Position numbers and translations under genes: made by a program. A model generated the notes under the pieces. The model worked only from the letters and a program-made list of their open reading frames with translations. It was not told where the DNA came from and did no database searches. 64,000 bases of DNA from Anaerolineales bacterium (GTDB lineage: Bacteria > Chloroflexota > Anaerolineae > Anaerolineales > Villigracilaceae): assembly GCA_013140605.1 (NCBI GenBank), contig JABFSL010000018.1, positions 1 through 64,000 on the forward strand, written 5' to 3'. Below, in pieces: positions 16,051-25,132 of this stretch. How positions within the stretch are numbered: position 1 is the first letter of the stretch; every line of letters begins with the position of its first letter.

Positions 16051-16533
16051 ATGAATGAATTTCCAACTGGCGCACACGGTTTTGATTGGTATTTTGGCAC
16101 CTGGCATGTTCATAATCGTATGTTGCGGAAGCGATTAGCTGGCTCAAATGATTGGTGGGAATTTCCCGCTACCGATGTTGTTAAACCTATATTGAGCGGG
16201 TTGGGTAATGTAGATGAAATCAATTTTGACAGACCTGAAAAACCATTACGCGGCTTCAATCTGCGTATTTTTAATTTAGTCACGAAATTATGGAGCATCT
16301 ATTGGGTGGATAATAATGGCACAGAATTGCAGCCGCCATTAATTGGTAAGTTTGAGAACGGGATCGGCACTTTTTTTGCAGATGACACATTTAATGGTCA
16401 GCCTATTCGAGTTCGATTCATCTGGGATGAAATCATGGAAAATTCCGCACGATGGGAGCAAGCTTTTTCGACAGACAGTGGCGCTACATGGGAAGTCAAT
16501 TGGGTGATGATGTTCACGCGCAAACTGGAATAA
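16051..16533 (+). CDS. Cassette gene 3: DUF1579-like lipocalin-fold protein
   Basis: A 160-residue protein starting MNEFPTGAHGFDWYFGTWHV. FDWYFGTWHVHNR, the closing RWEQAFSTDSGATWEVNW and the Arg/Trp spacing resemble DUF1579 and related lipocalin-like proteins of unknown substrate. The ATG at 16051 is preceded by AAAGGAG; a longer reading from 15868 only translates the attC site and is rejected. It is a single gene between two attC sites. Confidence 0.75.
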   Translation: MNEFPTGAHGFDWYFGTWHVHNRMLRKRLAGSNDWWEFPATDVVKPILSGLGNVDEINFDRPEKPLRGFNLRIFNLVTKLWSIYWVDNNGTELQPPLIGKFENGIGTFFADDTFNGQPIRVRFIWDEIMENSARWEQAFSTDSGATWEVNWVMMFTRKLE

Positions 16534-16565
16534 TAATTACACTTGTGTTTGCGACACTGCTACCC

Positions 16566-16718
16566 GCCTAACAAAGCGTCCCGCACGATCACCGGGATAA
16601 CGCACTGGACGCTGGAGCGCTTCGCGTCAAGCATTTCGCGTACACGTGGCTACGAGTTTTTTCTGCTCCCAAGCAGAGTCCACGCCCGCCCCAGCGCAGG
16701 TAACGCAAACCGTTGGGC
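16566..16718 (+). other. attC-like recombination site 3
   Basis: GCCTAACAAAGCG at the left and AACGCAAACCGTTGGGC at the right fit R''-L'' and L'-R' of an attC site, 153 bases long. The right 70 bases are close to those of site 1, including GAGTTTTTTCTGCTCCCAA, suggesting one integron's homogeneous set of sites. Confidence 0.78.
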
Positions 16719-16763
16719 TGTTGTCCGAATACAGTTAACCTTAATTGCAAATGGAAATCTAGC

Positions 16764-17759
16764 ATGATTGATGTAAAAAATATACCTTCTATTTCTGGAT
16801 TAAATTTTCGGCACTTTCAAGGTGAAAGCGATTATTCTCAAATAGCCGCTGTCTTAATTGCAAGTGAAGCCTCAGACCAAGTGGAACGTGATGTAACCGC
16901 AGATGATATTGCCAACTCCTATCAACATCTGAGCAATTGCGACCCGTACAAAGACATTATCATTGCTGAAGTCTTTGGCAAAATAATTGGATATGCACGC
17001 GGTTGGTGGGAAGATGGAACATTTACTGGACGGTTGTACAAACACAATGGTTTTCTTATCCCAGAATGGCGGCGAAAAGGTATTGGTCATACCATGTTTC
17101 TTTGGATGGAGAATCACCTTCTTGATATAGCGGCATCCCTTCCGTCAGGAACTGAAAATTTCCTTCAAGTTAATGCCTCGCAATTTCAAAAAGGCACTAC
17201 AACTATGTTGGAGCGTTCAGATTATCAACCCGTACGCTATTTTTACGAAATGGTACGCCCAACCCTTGATGATATTTTTGAATTTCAATTGCCAGACGGA
17301 TTAGAAATTCGCCCCGCCAATCCAGAAAATTATCCCGCCATCTGGAAATCAGTTGATGAAACAAGTCAGGATGAATGGGGATATAAAAAACCTACAGATG
17401 ATGATTATCAAGAATGGCTAACAAGTCCACACTTTCAACCGCATCTCTGGCAAGTTGCATGGGATACTGTAAGCAATCAAGTTGTTGGTCATGTATTGAC
17501 ATTTATTGATGAAGAAGAAAACAAACAGTGCAATCGAAAACGCGGCTACACAGAAGGTATTGGCGTTGACCAATCTTGGCGGCGACGTGGATTAGCCCGC
17601 GCAATGATTAGCCGAAGCCTTCAGGTACAAAAATCCGCTGGCATGACCGAGTCCGCGCTGGCTGCTGATAGCGACAGCACAAGTAATGTTATACGGCTGT
17701 ATGAAAGTTGTGGTTTTCAAATTGTCAAACGCGATACAATTTACCGAAAGTCTTTCTAG
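16764..17759 (+). CDS. Cassette gene 4: tandem GNAT acetyltransferase
   Basis: A 331-residue cytoplasmic protein with two GNAT folds. The first carries an acetyl-CoA loop GFLIPEWRRKGIGHTM (about residues 95-110). The second has GVDQSWRRRGLARAMISRSL (about 267-286) followed by LYESCGFQIVKRDTIYRK. Double-GNAT proteins include mycothiol synthase and antibiotic acetylases; no acceptor can be named. The start ATG lies 45 bases after attC site 3. The downstream site is truncated (GCAACAAAGCGTTCAGC at about 17762) by the terminator that bounds the array. Such genes are common integron cargo. Confidence 0.85.
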   Translation: MIDVKNIPSISGLNFRHFQGESDYSQIAAVLIASEASDQVERDVTADDIANSYQHLSNCDPYKDIIIAEVFGKIIGYARGWWEDGTFTGRLYKHNGFLIPEWRRKGIGHTMFLWMENHLLDIAASLPSGTENFLQVNASQFQKGTTTMLERSDYQPVRYFYEMVRPTLDDIFEFQLPDGLEIRPANPENYPAIWKSVDETSQDEWGYKKPTDDDYQEWLTSPHFQPHLWQVAWDTVSNQVVGHVLTFIDEEENKQCNRKRGYTEGIGVDQSWRRRGLARAMISRSLQVQKSAGMTESALAADSDSTSNVIRLYESCGFQIVKRDTIYRKSF

Positions 17760-17786
17760 CTGCAACAAAGCGTTCAGCAACTGACT

Positions 17787-17828
17787 AATGAAAAGACGCG
17801 CTGGAAATTTCCAGCGCGTCTTTTCATT
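17787..17828. terminator. 42-base palindromic bidirectional terminator at the array edge
   Basis: AAAAGACGCGCTGG and CCAGCGCGTCTTTT with a short AAATTT centre form a perfect stem extending to ATG/CAT at the ends. It lies between the converging GNAT and proline dehydrogenase genes and directly follows a truncated attC left end. Confidence 0.88.
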
Positions 17829-17839
17829 TACAAAATCTT

Positions 17840-18799
17840 TTACCCCTTAAAGAAATTTGAAATAAAGAACCAAATATTTGCGGGGCGTTCTGCGAGGCGG
17901 CGCATGAAGTAGGGATACCAATGCGTGCCAAAGGGAACATATACGCGCACAGGATAGCCTTCCTTCACGAGTTGTTCCTGCAAGTCGCGGCGAATCCCGA
18001 AGAGCATTTGGAATTCAAGTCCGTTCTTGGGGAGGCCAACTTTGTCGGCATACTGTTTGGCAAAGGCGATGCGTTTTTCATCCTGAGATGCGATGGCAGG
18101 GATGGGCGGCAGGCGACCATCATCTGATAATTTCGTTTGATTTGCAAGGGAAGCGTCGATCAGGGCTTTGGTCAATAGATCGTAATTGGCATCCACGTCC
18201 GCTTTTTTGGGGAAGGCCTTTTCGGCTGGTTCCTTGTAAGCGCCTTTCACCAAACGGATGGGAGTCTTGTCTTGAAGCAGGCGGTGCGTGTCCGCTTCGG
18301 CGCGATACAAATATGATTGAACAGCCGCGCCGATATTGGTATAGCCCTTCTGGCGCATCAGGTAATATAGATTGATCGTTTTATCAGTGTAGGGAGTGTC
18401 TTCAATGTCCACGCGGATAAAGGTGTTGTTCTTTTTTGCCCGGGCGAGGATCCGCTCCAGGTTTTGGGCACACAGGTTTTCGTCGAGGCCCAGACCGATC
18501 TGCGTCAGCTTGATGGAGACATTGCCGCGGGCAGAGGAATCCGCCCCAAGCGCATCGAGAGTCGCAAAAATATCATCGGTCGCCTGCTGTGATTCTTCAG
18601 GTGTATTCGTATGCTCACCAAGGTGGTCGAGTGTTGCGTTGATCCCCTTCGCATTTAATTCACGGACAACGCGCATGGCATCGCTGAGTTTTGTCCCTGC
18701 TACAAAACGAGATGCGGTACGCCAGGCAAAACCCCAGCTTGTAACCAGTTTTTGCGCCCAGGCGGCTTTGGAAAGGTAAATGAGGAAAGAGCGGAGCAT
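17840..18799 (-). CDS. Proline dehydrogenase (monofunctional)
   Basis: FAD enzyme that oxidises proline to pyrroline-5-carboxylate, passing electrons to the quinone pool. The 319-residue length fits stand-alone PRODH. The barrel signatures are clear: NVSIKLTQIGLGLDENLC, FIRVDIEDTPYTDKT, IRLVKGAYKEP, FQMLFGIRRDLQEQLV, GYPVRVYVPFGTHWYPYF and MRRLAERPANIWFF. AAAGGAT precedes the ATG. The P5C dehydrogenase partner is not in this window. Confidence 0.94.
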   Translation of the reverse strand: MLRSFLIYLSKAAWAQKLVTSWGFAWRTASRFVAGTKLSDAMRVVRELNAKGINATLDHLGEHTNTPEESQQATDDIFATLDALGADSSARGNVSIKLTQIGLGLDENLCAQNLERILARAKKNNTFIRVDIEDTPYTDKTINLYYLMRQKGYTNIGAAVQSYLYRAEADTHRLLQDKTPIRLVKGAYKEPAEKAFPKKADVDANYDLLTKALIDASLANQTKLSDDGRLPPIPAIASQDEKRIAFAKQYADKVGLPKNGLEFQMLFGIRRDLQEQLVKEGYPVRVYVPFGTHWYPYFMRRLAERPANIWFFISNFFKG

Positions 18800-18915
18800 A
18801 TCGATCCTTTTTATAAAGGGATGCGCCAGCGGACCGGCAAATCTATTCTAGCACAAGCCCCGATTTGGGTGTGTTATACTTTTTCCGTGATATTTGTCAT
18901 TCCTTTGGAGGCCGT

Positions 18916-20406
18916 GTGAGAAATCGGAATACCAACACCATCCTTCGGGGTGTATCCATTCTTTTTTTAACTGCCGCTCTTGTACTTAGCATTGTTTCAC
19001 TGATCGGATATAGCCGCCAGCGTAATAATTATCCCGCCAGTATGACCATTGGCGGCGTGCCTGTCGGCGGACTTACCCCTGTTGAAGCATCTCAAAGATT
19101 ATTGGAAGTTTACACTTCGCCCATCGAAGTGCAATACAACGACGCCGTTGTTCATATCGACCCCGGCGTGGCCGGCTTTCAAGTGGACACCGAAACCATG
19201 CTGGCCGCCGCTGATTTAAGCCGCACAGGGCGTTCGTTCTGGGGCGGTTATTGGGATTACCTGTGGAATCGCACATCCATCGAAACACAAATTCCATTAA
19301 GCTCAAACCTCGCGGATGACCGCCTGCGCGAATATCTGCAAAACGAAATTTCATCCCGCTACGATCTGCCGCCATCTCCCGCCCAACCGATTCCGGGCGG
19401 GACCTCATTCCTGCCCGGCCTGCCCGGACAGGTTCTTGACCTTGACCGTGCCGTGCAACTGATCGGTGACGCTTTCCGTTCCCCCACCAACCGCTCAGTG
19501 GCGCTCTCGTTTACACGCAGTTCAGCCGCGCGCCCAACCATTGAAAACCTTGAGATCCTGCTCAAACAAATCATAACGGTTTCCAGATTCGACGGCTTGA
19601 TCGGTTTCTATATGGTTGATCTGCAAACGGGGCAGGAAATCCATTTTATTATGGATAACAAAGTGGAGATCACTCCTGACCCGGATGTAGCCTTCACGGC
19701 ATCCAGCACCATCAAAGTGCCGATCGTTACATCGTATCTAATCAACCGCGGAAGCACTCTCGATACAGAAACATCCAACATAATTTCCCGCGTGCTCGGC
19801 AGATCGGATAATTCCGCCACGGATCAGGTGTTGGAACGCATCGATAAAAATTCCAGCCCGCTGATCGTTACACAAAACATGGAAGCCATCGGTTTGAAAA
19901 GCACATTCATCGGCGGATACTTTTTTAATGGCGCTCCAAATATGCTGCCAAACAGGCTGACCCCCGGCAATCAACGGGCAGATATATTCGCCGACCCCGA
20001 TCCATATTCCCAGACCACTCCATCTGAAATGGGAGCGTTACTCGCAGACCTGTATCAGTGCGCGCAAAACGGCGGCGGCGCGTTGATCGCGGCCTTCCCG
20101 GATAAGGTCAGTTCGGATACGTGTCAACTGCTGATAGATTTTATGGCGCAGGATAAACTCGGCTCCCTGATCCAGGGCGGAGTTCCAGACGGCACGCTTG
20201 TTCCGCACAAACATGGCTATGTCCCTGCCTCTGACGGCATTGTCCGTGACACAAGCGATGTCGGCATCGTATACACCCCAGGCGGAAACTTTGTGCTCTC
20301 CATTTATTCCTATCACCCGGTCAATAATATTTGGGACAATATAAATCCGCTGTTCGGCGATCTGACCAAGGCCGTATACAACTACTTCAACGTTACAGTT
20401 CAGTAA
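18916..20406 (+). CDS. Class A beta-lactamase-like serine hydrolase with PG-binding domain
   Basis: N-terminal membrane anchor (ILFLTAALVLSIVSLIGY), then a VanW-associated/PG_binding_4-type domain (about residues 40-210: IGGVPVGGLTPVEASQRLLE) and a class A beta-lactamase fold. The catalytic SxxK is Ser264-Thr-Ile-Lys267, SDN is present in GRSDNSATDQ, and the third motif is KHG in VPHKHGYVPA. It is therefore likely active, either as a cell-wall endopeptidase/carboxypeptidase or as a true beta-lactamase. The GTG at 18916 is preferred because GGAGG lies four bases before it. Confidence 0.85.
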   Translation: MRNRNTNTILRGVSILFLTAALVLSIVSLIGYSRQRNNYPASMTIGGVPVGGLTPVEASQRLLEVYTSPIEVQYNDAVVHIDPGVAGFQVDTETMLAAADLSRTGRSFWGGYWDYLWNRTSIETQIPLSSNLADDRLREYLQNEISSRYDLPPSPAQPIPGGTSFLPGLPGQVLDLDRAVQLIGDAFRSPTNRSVALSFTRSSAARPTIENLEILLKQIITVSRFDGLIGFYMVDLQTGQEIHFIMDNKVEITPDPDVAFTASSTIKVPIVTSYLINRGSTLDTETSNIISRVLGRSDNSATDQVLERIDKNSSPLIVTQNMEAIGLKSTFIGGYFFNGAPNMLPNRLTPGNQRADIFADPDPYSQTTPSEMGALLADLYQCAQNGGGALIAAFPDKVSSDTCQLLIDFMAQDKLGSLIQGGVPDGTLVPHKHGYVPASDGIVRDTSDVGIVYTPGGNFVLSIYSYHPVNNIWDNINPLFGDLTKAVYNYFNVTVQ

Positions 20407-20412
20407 GAAGTC

Positions 20413-20442
20413 GACCCGTTTTCAATTGAAAACGGGTCTTTT
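20413..20442 (+). terminator. Intrinsic terminator
   Basis: GACCCGTTTTC, AATT, GAAAACGGGTC then TTTT, directly after the serine hydrolase gene. Confidence 0.9.
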
Positions 20443-20456
20443 CTTCACACTTCGTA

Positions 20457-20462
20457 TATAAT
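20457..20462 (+). promoter_or_regulatory. -10 element of a leaderless promoter
   Basis: TATAAT ends eight bases before the ATG at 20471 and directly follows a terminator, so it must start this unit. No ribosome site is visible before the start codon. Confidence 0.6.
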
Positions 20463-20470
20463 GCAAGCAT

Positions 20471-21172
20471 ATGAGCGCCTCACTGGGACTGTACCGCCTG
20501 CAACAAGTTGACCGTCAAATTGACCGTGCCCACACAAAGCTGGACACCATCCACAAAACACTTGAAAACGATGTCGAATTACGTCAGTCACTTGAAAAAG
20601 TTGAGAAGGCGCAAACCGAACATTTTCATGCCCACCATAAATTAAAGAGCGCCACCTCCGAAACGGAATCTCAGAAAATAAAAATTGAACAGGCCGAGTC
20701 CAGTTTGTATGGCGGCCATGTACACAACCCAAAAGAATTACAGGATCTGCAAAAAGATATCGCCTCACTAAAGAAACATATGACCACACTCGAAGAGCGG
20801 GAACTTGAAGCCATGGTCACAGCAGAGACCACCGAGAACGAACTGCAAAACGCAAAAACGGAATTGGAATTAATTCAGGCACGCCTCGGAAACGAGCACA
20901 GGAATTTATTGGAAGATCAAACTTCGCTTATGATAGAACTTGAGCGGCTGACGGAAGAACGTGAGGCCGCACTCGGGCCGATCGAAGCTAATCTGCTTCA
21001 GACATACGAGACCCTTCGTCAAAATAAGCGCGGAGTAGCCATCGCAGAGATCAGCGACAGCGCCTGCGTTTCATGCGGCACCATCTTGAACGCCGCCCTG
21101 CAGCAAACTGCGCGTTCGCCAAAACAACTGGCAATCTGTCCATCCTGCGGACGAATCTTATTTGCAAATTGA
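20471..21172 (+). CDS. Coiled-coil C4-type zinc-ribbon protein (CT398/DUF164-like)
   Basis: A 233-residue protein: a long two-stranded coiled coil (residues about 5-185, LYRLQQVDRQIDRAHTKLDT onward), then a C-terminal zinc ribbon CVSC...CPSCGRILF. The central VHNPKELQDLQKDI is a hallmark of this family. Relatives have been linked to RNA-handling or sigma54-related complexes, but the role is not settled. The start codon is at the predicted transcript start. The next gene begins nine bases after the stop, so the two are likely co-transcribed. Confidence 0.85.
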   Translation: MSASLGLYRLQQVDRQIDRAHTKLDTIHKTLENDVELRQSLEKVEKAQTEHFHAHHKLKSATSETESQKIKIEQAESSLYGGHVHNPKELQDLQKDIASLKKHMTTLEERELEAMVTAETTENELQNAKTELELIQARLGNEHRNLLEDQTSLMIELERLTEEREAALGPIEANLLQTYETLRQNKRGVAIAEISDSACVSCGTILNAALQQTARSPKQLAICPSCGRILFAN

Positions 21173-21181
21173 TCCTTCACC

Positions 21182-23716
21182 ATGTTCAGATTCGCAATTG
21201 ACCCCTTTTCATTTTTCATCGGTTTTATAACCGCCTCTGTTTTTTGGCTGCTAGTTTCGCGCGCCCGTCCGTTGTGGCATGAATTACGCACGAACTTAAA
21301 AGAACAACGCGAGGTCGCACAGACTCGCAAGTCCAGTTCGGTTGAAGAAAATCACCGCCGCATCACATTGAGGCGCGCGCAAGGGATGCATATCGCCGCA
21401 CAGCTTTTCGCGCTGGACGAGATCATCCTGGAGCCTTTGCTTATCATGCCGCCAGCAAGGGTGGAACCTGGCACGCCTCCAGCATTTGAAGATGTCATTA
21501 CCCAAACTTTACCCTATCTCCCATCTTGGCCTGAAATCGCCGCCGCATATCACGCGCCGACATTAACCCTCTCTCAGGCGTTGTCAGGTAACTCCAACAT
21601 CGTCATCGTTGGCCAGCCCGGTATCGGGAAGACAGTCTCCCTCGCGCACCTCGCATCTCTCGCCGCGAATCGAAGCGAGACTCTTGAAGGGTTGAAAAAT
21701 GTTGTCCCGTTCCTTGTCCATGTTGCAGATTTAAAACTTCCGAACACGGATCCAAAAGACGCGCTCGCTCCGCTGATCGAGGCCGCCTCCGAACACGCTC
21801 CCATGTTTGATATTGGCCGTTTACCAAACTTCTTCCAGCAGACATTCAAGAGTGGAAACGCGCTTCTGCTTGTGGATGGCTTTGATGAGATCCCTCCCGA
21901 AAGCCAGCAAGTTGTAACCGAATATTTTAAGATCGTTCAGCAAAATTATCCGCTGGCACGCATTGTCACAACAGGCGCGCCTGAATATTTGGATGGCCTG
22001 ATCGGTCTTGGGTTTGCGCCGCTGGCTTTGATCGCCTGGTCTGGTCAGCAAAGTGAAAAATTCATTCGACGATGGGGCGAACTGTGGTCTCAAACCATTG
22101 CGATGGAATCCTGGGCGCAGACTGGCCCCGAACAAGTGGACCCGATCCTGCTTAACGTTTGGCTGAGTGCCGACAATGCAAATTTAACTCCCCTTGAGTT
22201 GACTCTCAAGGCCTGGGGCGCATACGCAGGCGATAGTTTGGGATCGCATACACTCGAAGCCATCGCCACTCACATTCGCCGCCTCGCGCCCGCCAACACT
22301 CCGCTTGCCGCGCTTGAAACACTCGGTATGCAGGTCATGTTAAATGCACAGCCGATCTTTGACACCCGCAAAGCGCGCGACTGGGTCAAATCATTTGAGG
22401 TTGTTGAAGAAAAAACAGAAGATGAAACTGCCGATCAACCAGTAGAAGGATCGACGGAAAAAACCAAACCTAAAAAAGGAAAGGCAAACCAAAAAGTTGT
22501 TTCCACTCCAACATCTGGATTGCTTGGGAAAATGGCCGCCAGTGGTCTGCTGGTGCATTATCCAAATAATAAAATGCGATTTGCGCATCCTGTATTCGCG
22601 GGGTATCTCGCAGGGTTTGCGCTGACAAACTACAACACCGAAGAGGTATTGGTCAACCAGCCAGATTGGTCTGGCAAATATCTGGCCATGCGCTATTTCG
22701 CGGCGCGCGGAGATGCCAGCAAACTCGTGCAAAATTTATTGGAGACTTCAAGCCTGCCGATGCATCGTCCGCTCTTTGCGGCGGCTCGCTGGCTGCGTGA
22801 TATCCCCAAGGATGCACCGTGGCGCGGAAAATTATTTAGCGCACTAGCCGCCATCCTGCAAACAGACGGCATCCCGCTCAGCTTGCGCGGACAGGCCATG
22901 GCCGCATTCGTCGTCAGCAATGATGCGGGTGCCGCCACTCTATTTCGTCAGCTTGGATTAACGCTTTCCTTTGAACTTGTTCAATTGGCAGTATTGGGAA
23001 CTGGCGCATTACGCGATACAAAAGCCGTGAAATTCGTGGAGCAAACCATGGATGCTCCCAGCTTATCCGTTCGGCGCGCGGCATGTATGGCTCTGGTCGC
23101 AATCGGTTCAAATGAAGCATTGGAAGCCGTGGCGCATACATTGCTCAATGGCGACGAAGATATCCGCCGCGCTGCGGGTGAAGCGCTTGCAAACGATCCT
23201 CATGAGGGGCACGCAATGCTGCGCGACGGAATTTTATTAAGTGATATCCTCCTTCGCCGCGCTGTCGTTTATGGCCTTGGGCGTATCAATGAAGAGTGGG
23301 CAATTGAAATGCTGAAAAAATCGCAGATCGAAGACGATCAATGGATCGTCCGCAATGCCGCCACCGAAGTCCTGGATTCCAAACTACATATCAGCACGCG
23401 CGCACCGCGTAAACTCAAGACTCCATCTGAATCACCCTGGCTGATCGAGTTTGCAAGCAAACACGGCATGGGCATTTCGCCCGGTGTTCCCGCAACAGAT
23501 ATTCTCCTGCTTGCCCTTCAAGGAGACGACCCTGATACGCGCCTTGCCGCTTTACCTTATCTAAAATTCACACCGAGCGAAGGCGTGATCACAAAGTTAT
23601 ATGCGGCCATGTACAGGGACGATCCTGAACTGCGCGAGGCTGCATATAATACCCTCTGGGAAATCGGCCTGTCCGGCACGAAACTCCCACACCCCAGTCA
23701 ATATGGATTCGGTTAA
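21182..23716 (+). CDS. Membrane-anchored NACHT ATPase with HEAT repeats
   Basis: An 844-residue STAND-type ATPase. An N-terminal helix (PFSFFIGFITASVFWLLV) anchors it. The NACHT domain has Walker A GQPGIGKT (residues 144-151) and a Walker B with the NACHT-specific small residue, LLLVDGFDEIP (Asp232 to Glu236). A charged linker (about 405-440, rich in Glu then Lys) separates it from HEAT-type repeats at about 590-835 (SVRRAACMALVAIGSNEALE, DIRRAAGEALAND). STAND proteins are signal-driven switches, including phage-defence sensors. No effector domain is recognisable here, so a sensor or scaffold is as likely as defence. It is co-directional with the zinc-ribbon gene and ssnA (3-base gap). Confidence 0.85.
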   Translation: MFRFAIDPFSFFIGFITASVFWLLVSRARPLWHELRTNLKEQREVAQTRKSSSVEENHRRITLRRAQGMHIAAQLFALDEIILEPLLIMPPARVEPGTPPAFEDVITQTLPYLPSWPEIAAAYHAPTLTLSQALSGNSNIVIVGQPGIGKTVSLAHLASLAANRSETLEGLKNVVPFLVHVADLKLPNTDPKDALAPLIEAASEHAPMFDIGRLPNFFQQTFKSGNALLLVDGFDEIPPESQQVVTEYFKIVQQNYPLARIVTTGAPEYLDGLIGLGFAPLALIAWSGQQSEKFIRRWGELWSQTIAMESWAQTGPEQVDPILLNVWLSADNANLTPLELTLKAWGAYAGDSLGSHTLEAIATHIRRLAPANTPLAALETLGMQVMLNAQPIFDTRKARDWVKSFEVVEEKTEDETADQPVEGSTEKTKPKKGKANQKVVSTPTSGLLGKMAASGLLVHYPNNKMRFAHPVFAGYLAGFALTNYNTEEVLVNQPDWSGKYLAMRYFAARGDASKLVQNLLETSSLPMHRPLFAAARWLRDIPKDAPWRGKLFSALAAILQTDGIPLSLRGQAMAAFVVSNDAGAATLFRQLGLTLSFELVQLAVLGTGALRDTKAVKFVEQTMDAPSLSVRRAACMALVAIGSNEALEAVAHTLLNGDEDIRRAAGEALANDPHEGHAMLRDGILLSDILLRRAVVYGLGRINEEWAIEMLKKSQIEDDQWIVRNAATEVLDSKLHISTRAPRKLKTPSESPWLIEFASKHGMGISPGVPATDILLLALQGDDPDTRLAALPYLKFTPSEGVITKLYAAMYRDDPELREAAYNTLWEIGLSGTKLPHPSQYGFG

Positions 23717-23718
23717 CC

Positions 23719-25077
23719 ATGCTTATAACGAACGCAAATATAATCACCTGGGAATCCAAAAATCGGATTCTGCAAAACCATGCGGTCTACATTGTAGGTG
23801 ATCGCATCAAAGAGATCGGCACAACCAAATCACTGACCGCGAAATATCCCAAAGCAAAAACTCTCGATGCGCGAGGACAGTATGTGATGCCCGGCAGTAT
23901 TTGCGCGCATACCCATTTTTATGGAGCCTTCGCGCGCGGAATGGCCATCCCCGGGCCTGCTCCAAAAGACTTCCCTGAGATTCTGCAAAAGTTGTGGTGG
24001 CCGCTTGACCGTTCGCTGGATGCGGAAGCTGTCCGCTTCTCGGCGCTGGTCTGCCTTGTCGATGCGATCAAGCACGGTACGACAACTCTCATCGATCATC
24101 ATGCCTCGCCAAATTGCATTGACGGTTCGCTCGATCTCATTGCCGATGCTGTTGATAAAAGCGGCCTGCGCGGCGTGTTGTGTTATGAAGTGACAGACCG
24201 CGATGGAAGTGAAAAAGCCAACGCGGGGATTAATGAAAATGTGCGCTTCCTAAAACGATTGGCCGCTGACCCGCATCCGCGCCTCGCTGCGACCTTTGGC
24301 CTGCACGCCAGTCTGACGCTTTCGGGCATCACCCTGCAGGCTTGCCGCGCCGCCGTCCCCGAAGGAACGGGTTTTCATGTGCACACCGCTGAACACGAAT
24401 CGGATGAATATGACAGCCTGAGCAAAAGCGAAATGCGTGTGATTGACCGTCTGCTGAAACATGGAATCCTTGGGTCAAACACGATCACCGCACATGGCAT
24501 CCACTTTGATGCGCGTGAGATGGAAATTCTCAAAGAGACAGGCACATGGCTTACCCACCAGCCGCGTTCGAACATGAACAATGGAGTCGGTGTCACACCT
24601 GTTGAGTCCATGATGCGCTTGAGAGTTAAAGTCTGTTTGGGAAATGACGGTTTCTCCAATGCCATGTGGGAGGAATGGAAAACAGTGTATCTATTGCATA
24701 AAGCTCATCACCGTGACCCGCGCCGTATGGGCGGATATGATGTTCAGCAAATGGCGATCTACAACAATGCCGCGCTTGCAAACATGTTCTTCCCCGACGC
24801 TCCCATTGGACAGATCACGCCAGGCGCATTCGCGGACTTAATGTTCGTTGACTATCATCCCTATACTCCAATGACAGATGGCAACCTGCCCTGGCATATT
24901 ATCTTTGGCTTCAATCAAAGCATGGTCACGACAACCATAGCGGCAGGGAAAGTCCTGATGAAAGACCGCGAGTTGCTGACACTCAACGAAGAAGAGATCG
25001 CCGCGCGCGCCAGAGAAATCGCGCCGAGAATTTGGAAACGATATGAGGAAGAAGTGGCGAAAAGCCATAGTGTCTAA
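23719..25077 (+). CDS. ssnA: SsnA-type aminohydrolase
   Basis: Cytoplasmic metal-dependent amidohydrolase (452 residues). The zinc ligands are HTHFYG (about residues 66-71), TAEHESDEYD, TAHGIHF and LGNDGFSNAM. LWWPLDRSLDAE, IDHHASPNCIDGSLDLIADA and RSNMNNGVG match SsnA, which in enterobacteria sits beside the ygfK/ygfM/xdhD genes of a purine-degrading Mo-hydroxylase system. XdhD-like, FAD-subunit and XdhC genes occur elsewhere in this window. The substrate is unproven (guanine-like or ring-opened purines are candidates). Its last codons run into the AGTGTC micro-repeats that flank the next element. Confidence 0.85.
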   Translation: MLITNANIITWESKNRILQNHAVYIVGDRIKEIGTTKSLTAKYPKAKTLDARGQYVMPGSICAHTHFYGAFARGMAIPGPAPKDFPEILQKLWWPLDRSLDAEAVRFSALVCLVDAIKHGTTTLIDHHASPNCIDGSLDLIADAVDKSGLRGVLCYEVTDRDGSEKANAGINENVRFLKRLAADPHPRLAATFGLHASLTLSGITLQACRAAVPEGTGFHVHTAEHESDEYDSLSKSEMRVIDRLLKHGILGSNTITAHGIHFDAREMEILKETGTWLTHQPRSNMNNGVGVTPVESMMRLRVKVCLGNDGFSNAMWEEWKTVYLLHKAHHRDPRRMGGYDVQQMAIYNNAALANMFFPDAPIGQITPGAFADLMFVDYHPYTPMTDGNLPWHIIFGFNQSMVTTTIAAGKVLMKDRELLTLNEEEIAARAREIAPRIWKRYEEEVAKSHSV

Positions 25078-25112
25078 AGTGTCGTGAAAAGTGTCTTAGT
25101 GTCAAAAGTGTC
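25069..25112. repeat. Left micro-repeat arm of four-helix-bundle element 1
   Basis: Five AGTGTC/CGTGTC-type units spaced about 9 bases apart (AGTGTCTAAAGTGTCGTG...). The opposite orientation (GACACT, CGACAC) appears at 25507-25538 on the other side of the gene, so the two arms can pair. Confidence 0.65.
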
Positions 25113-25132
25113 ATTTGTTGCGTGGAGTGTTT

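Noticed and set aside
16543-16767. 74-residue frame between cassette genes 3 and 4
   Set aside because: It lies wholly across attC site 3, whose sequence is conserved as a recombination site, not as protein.
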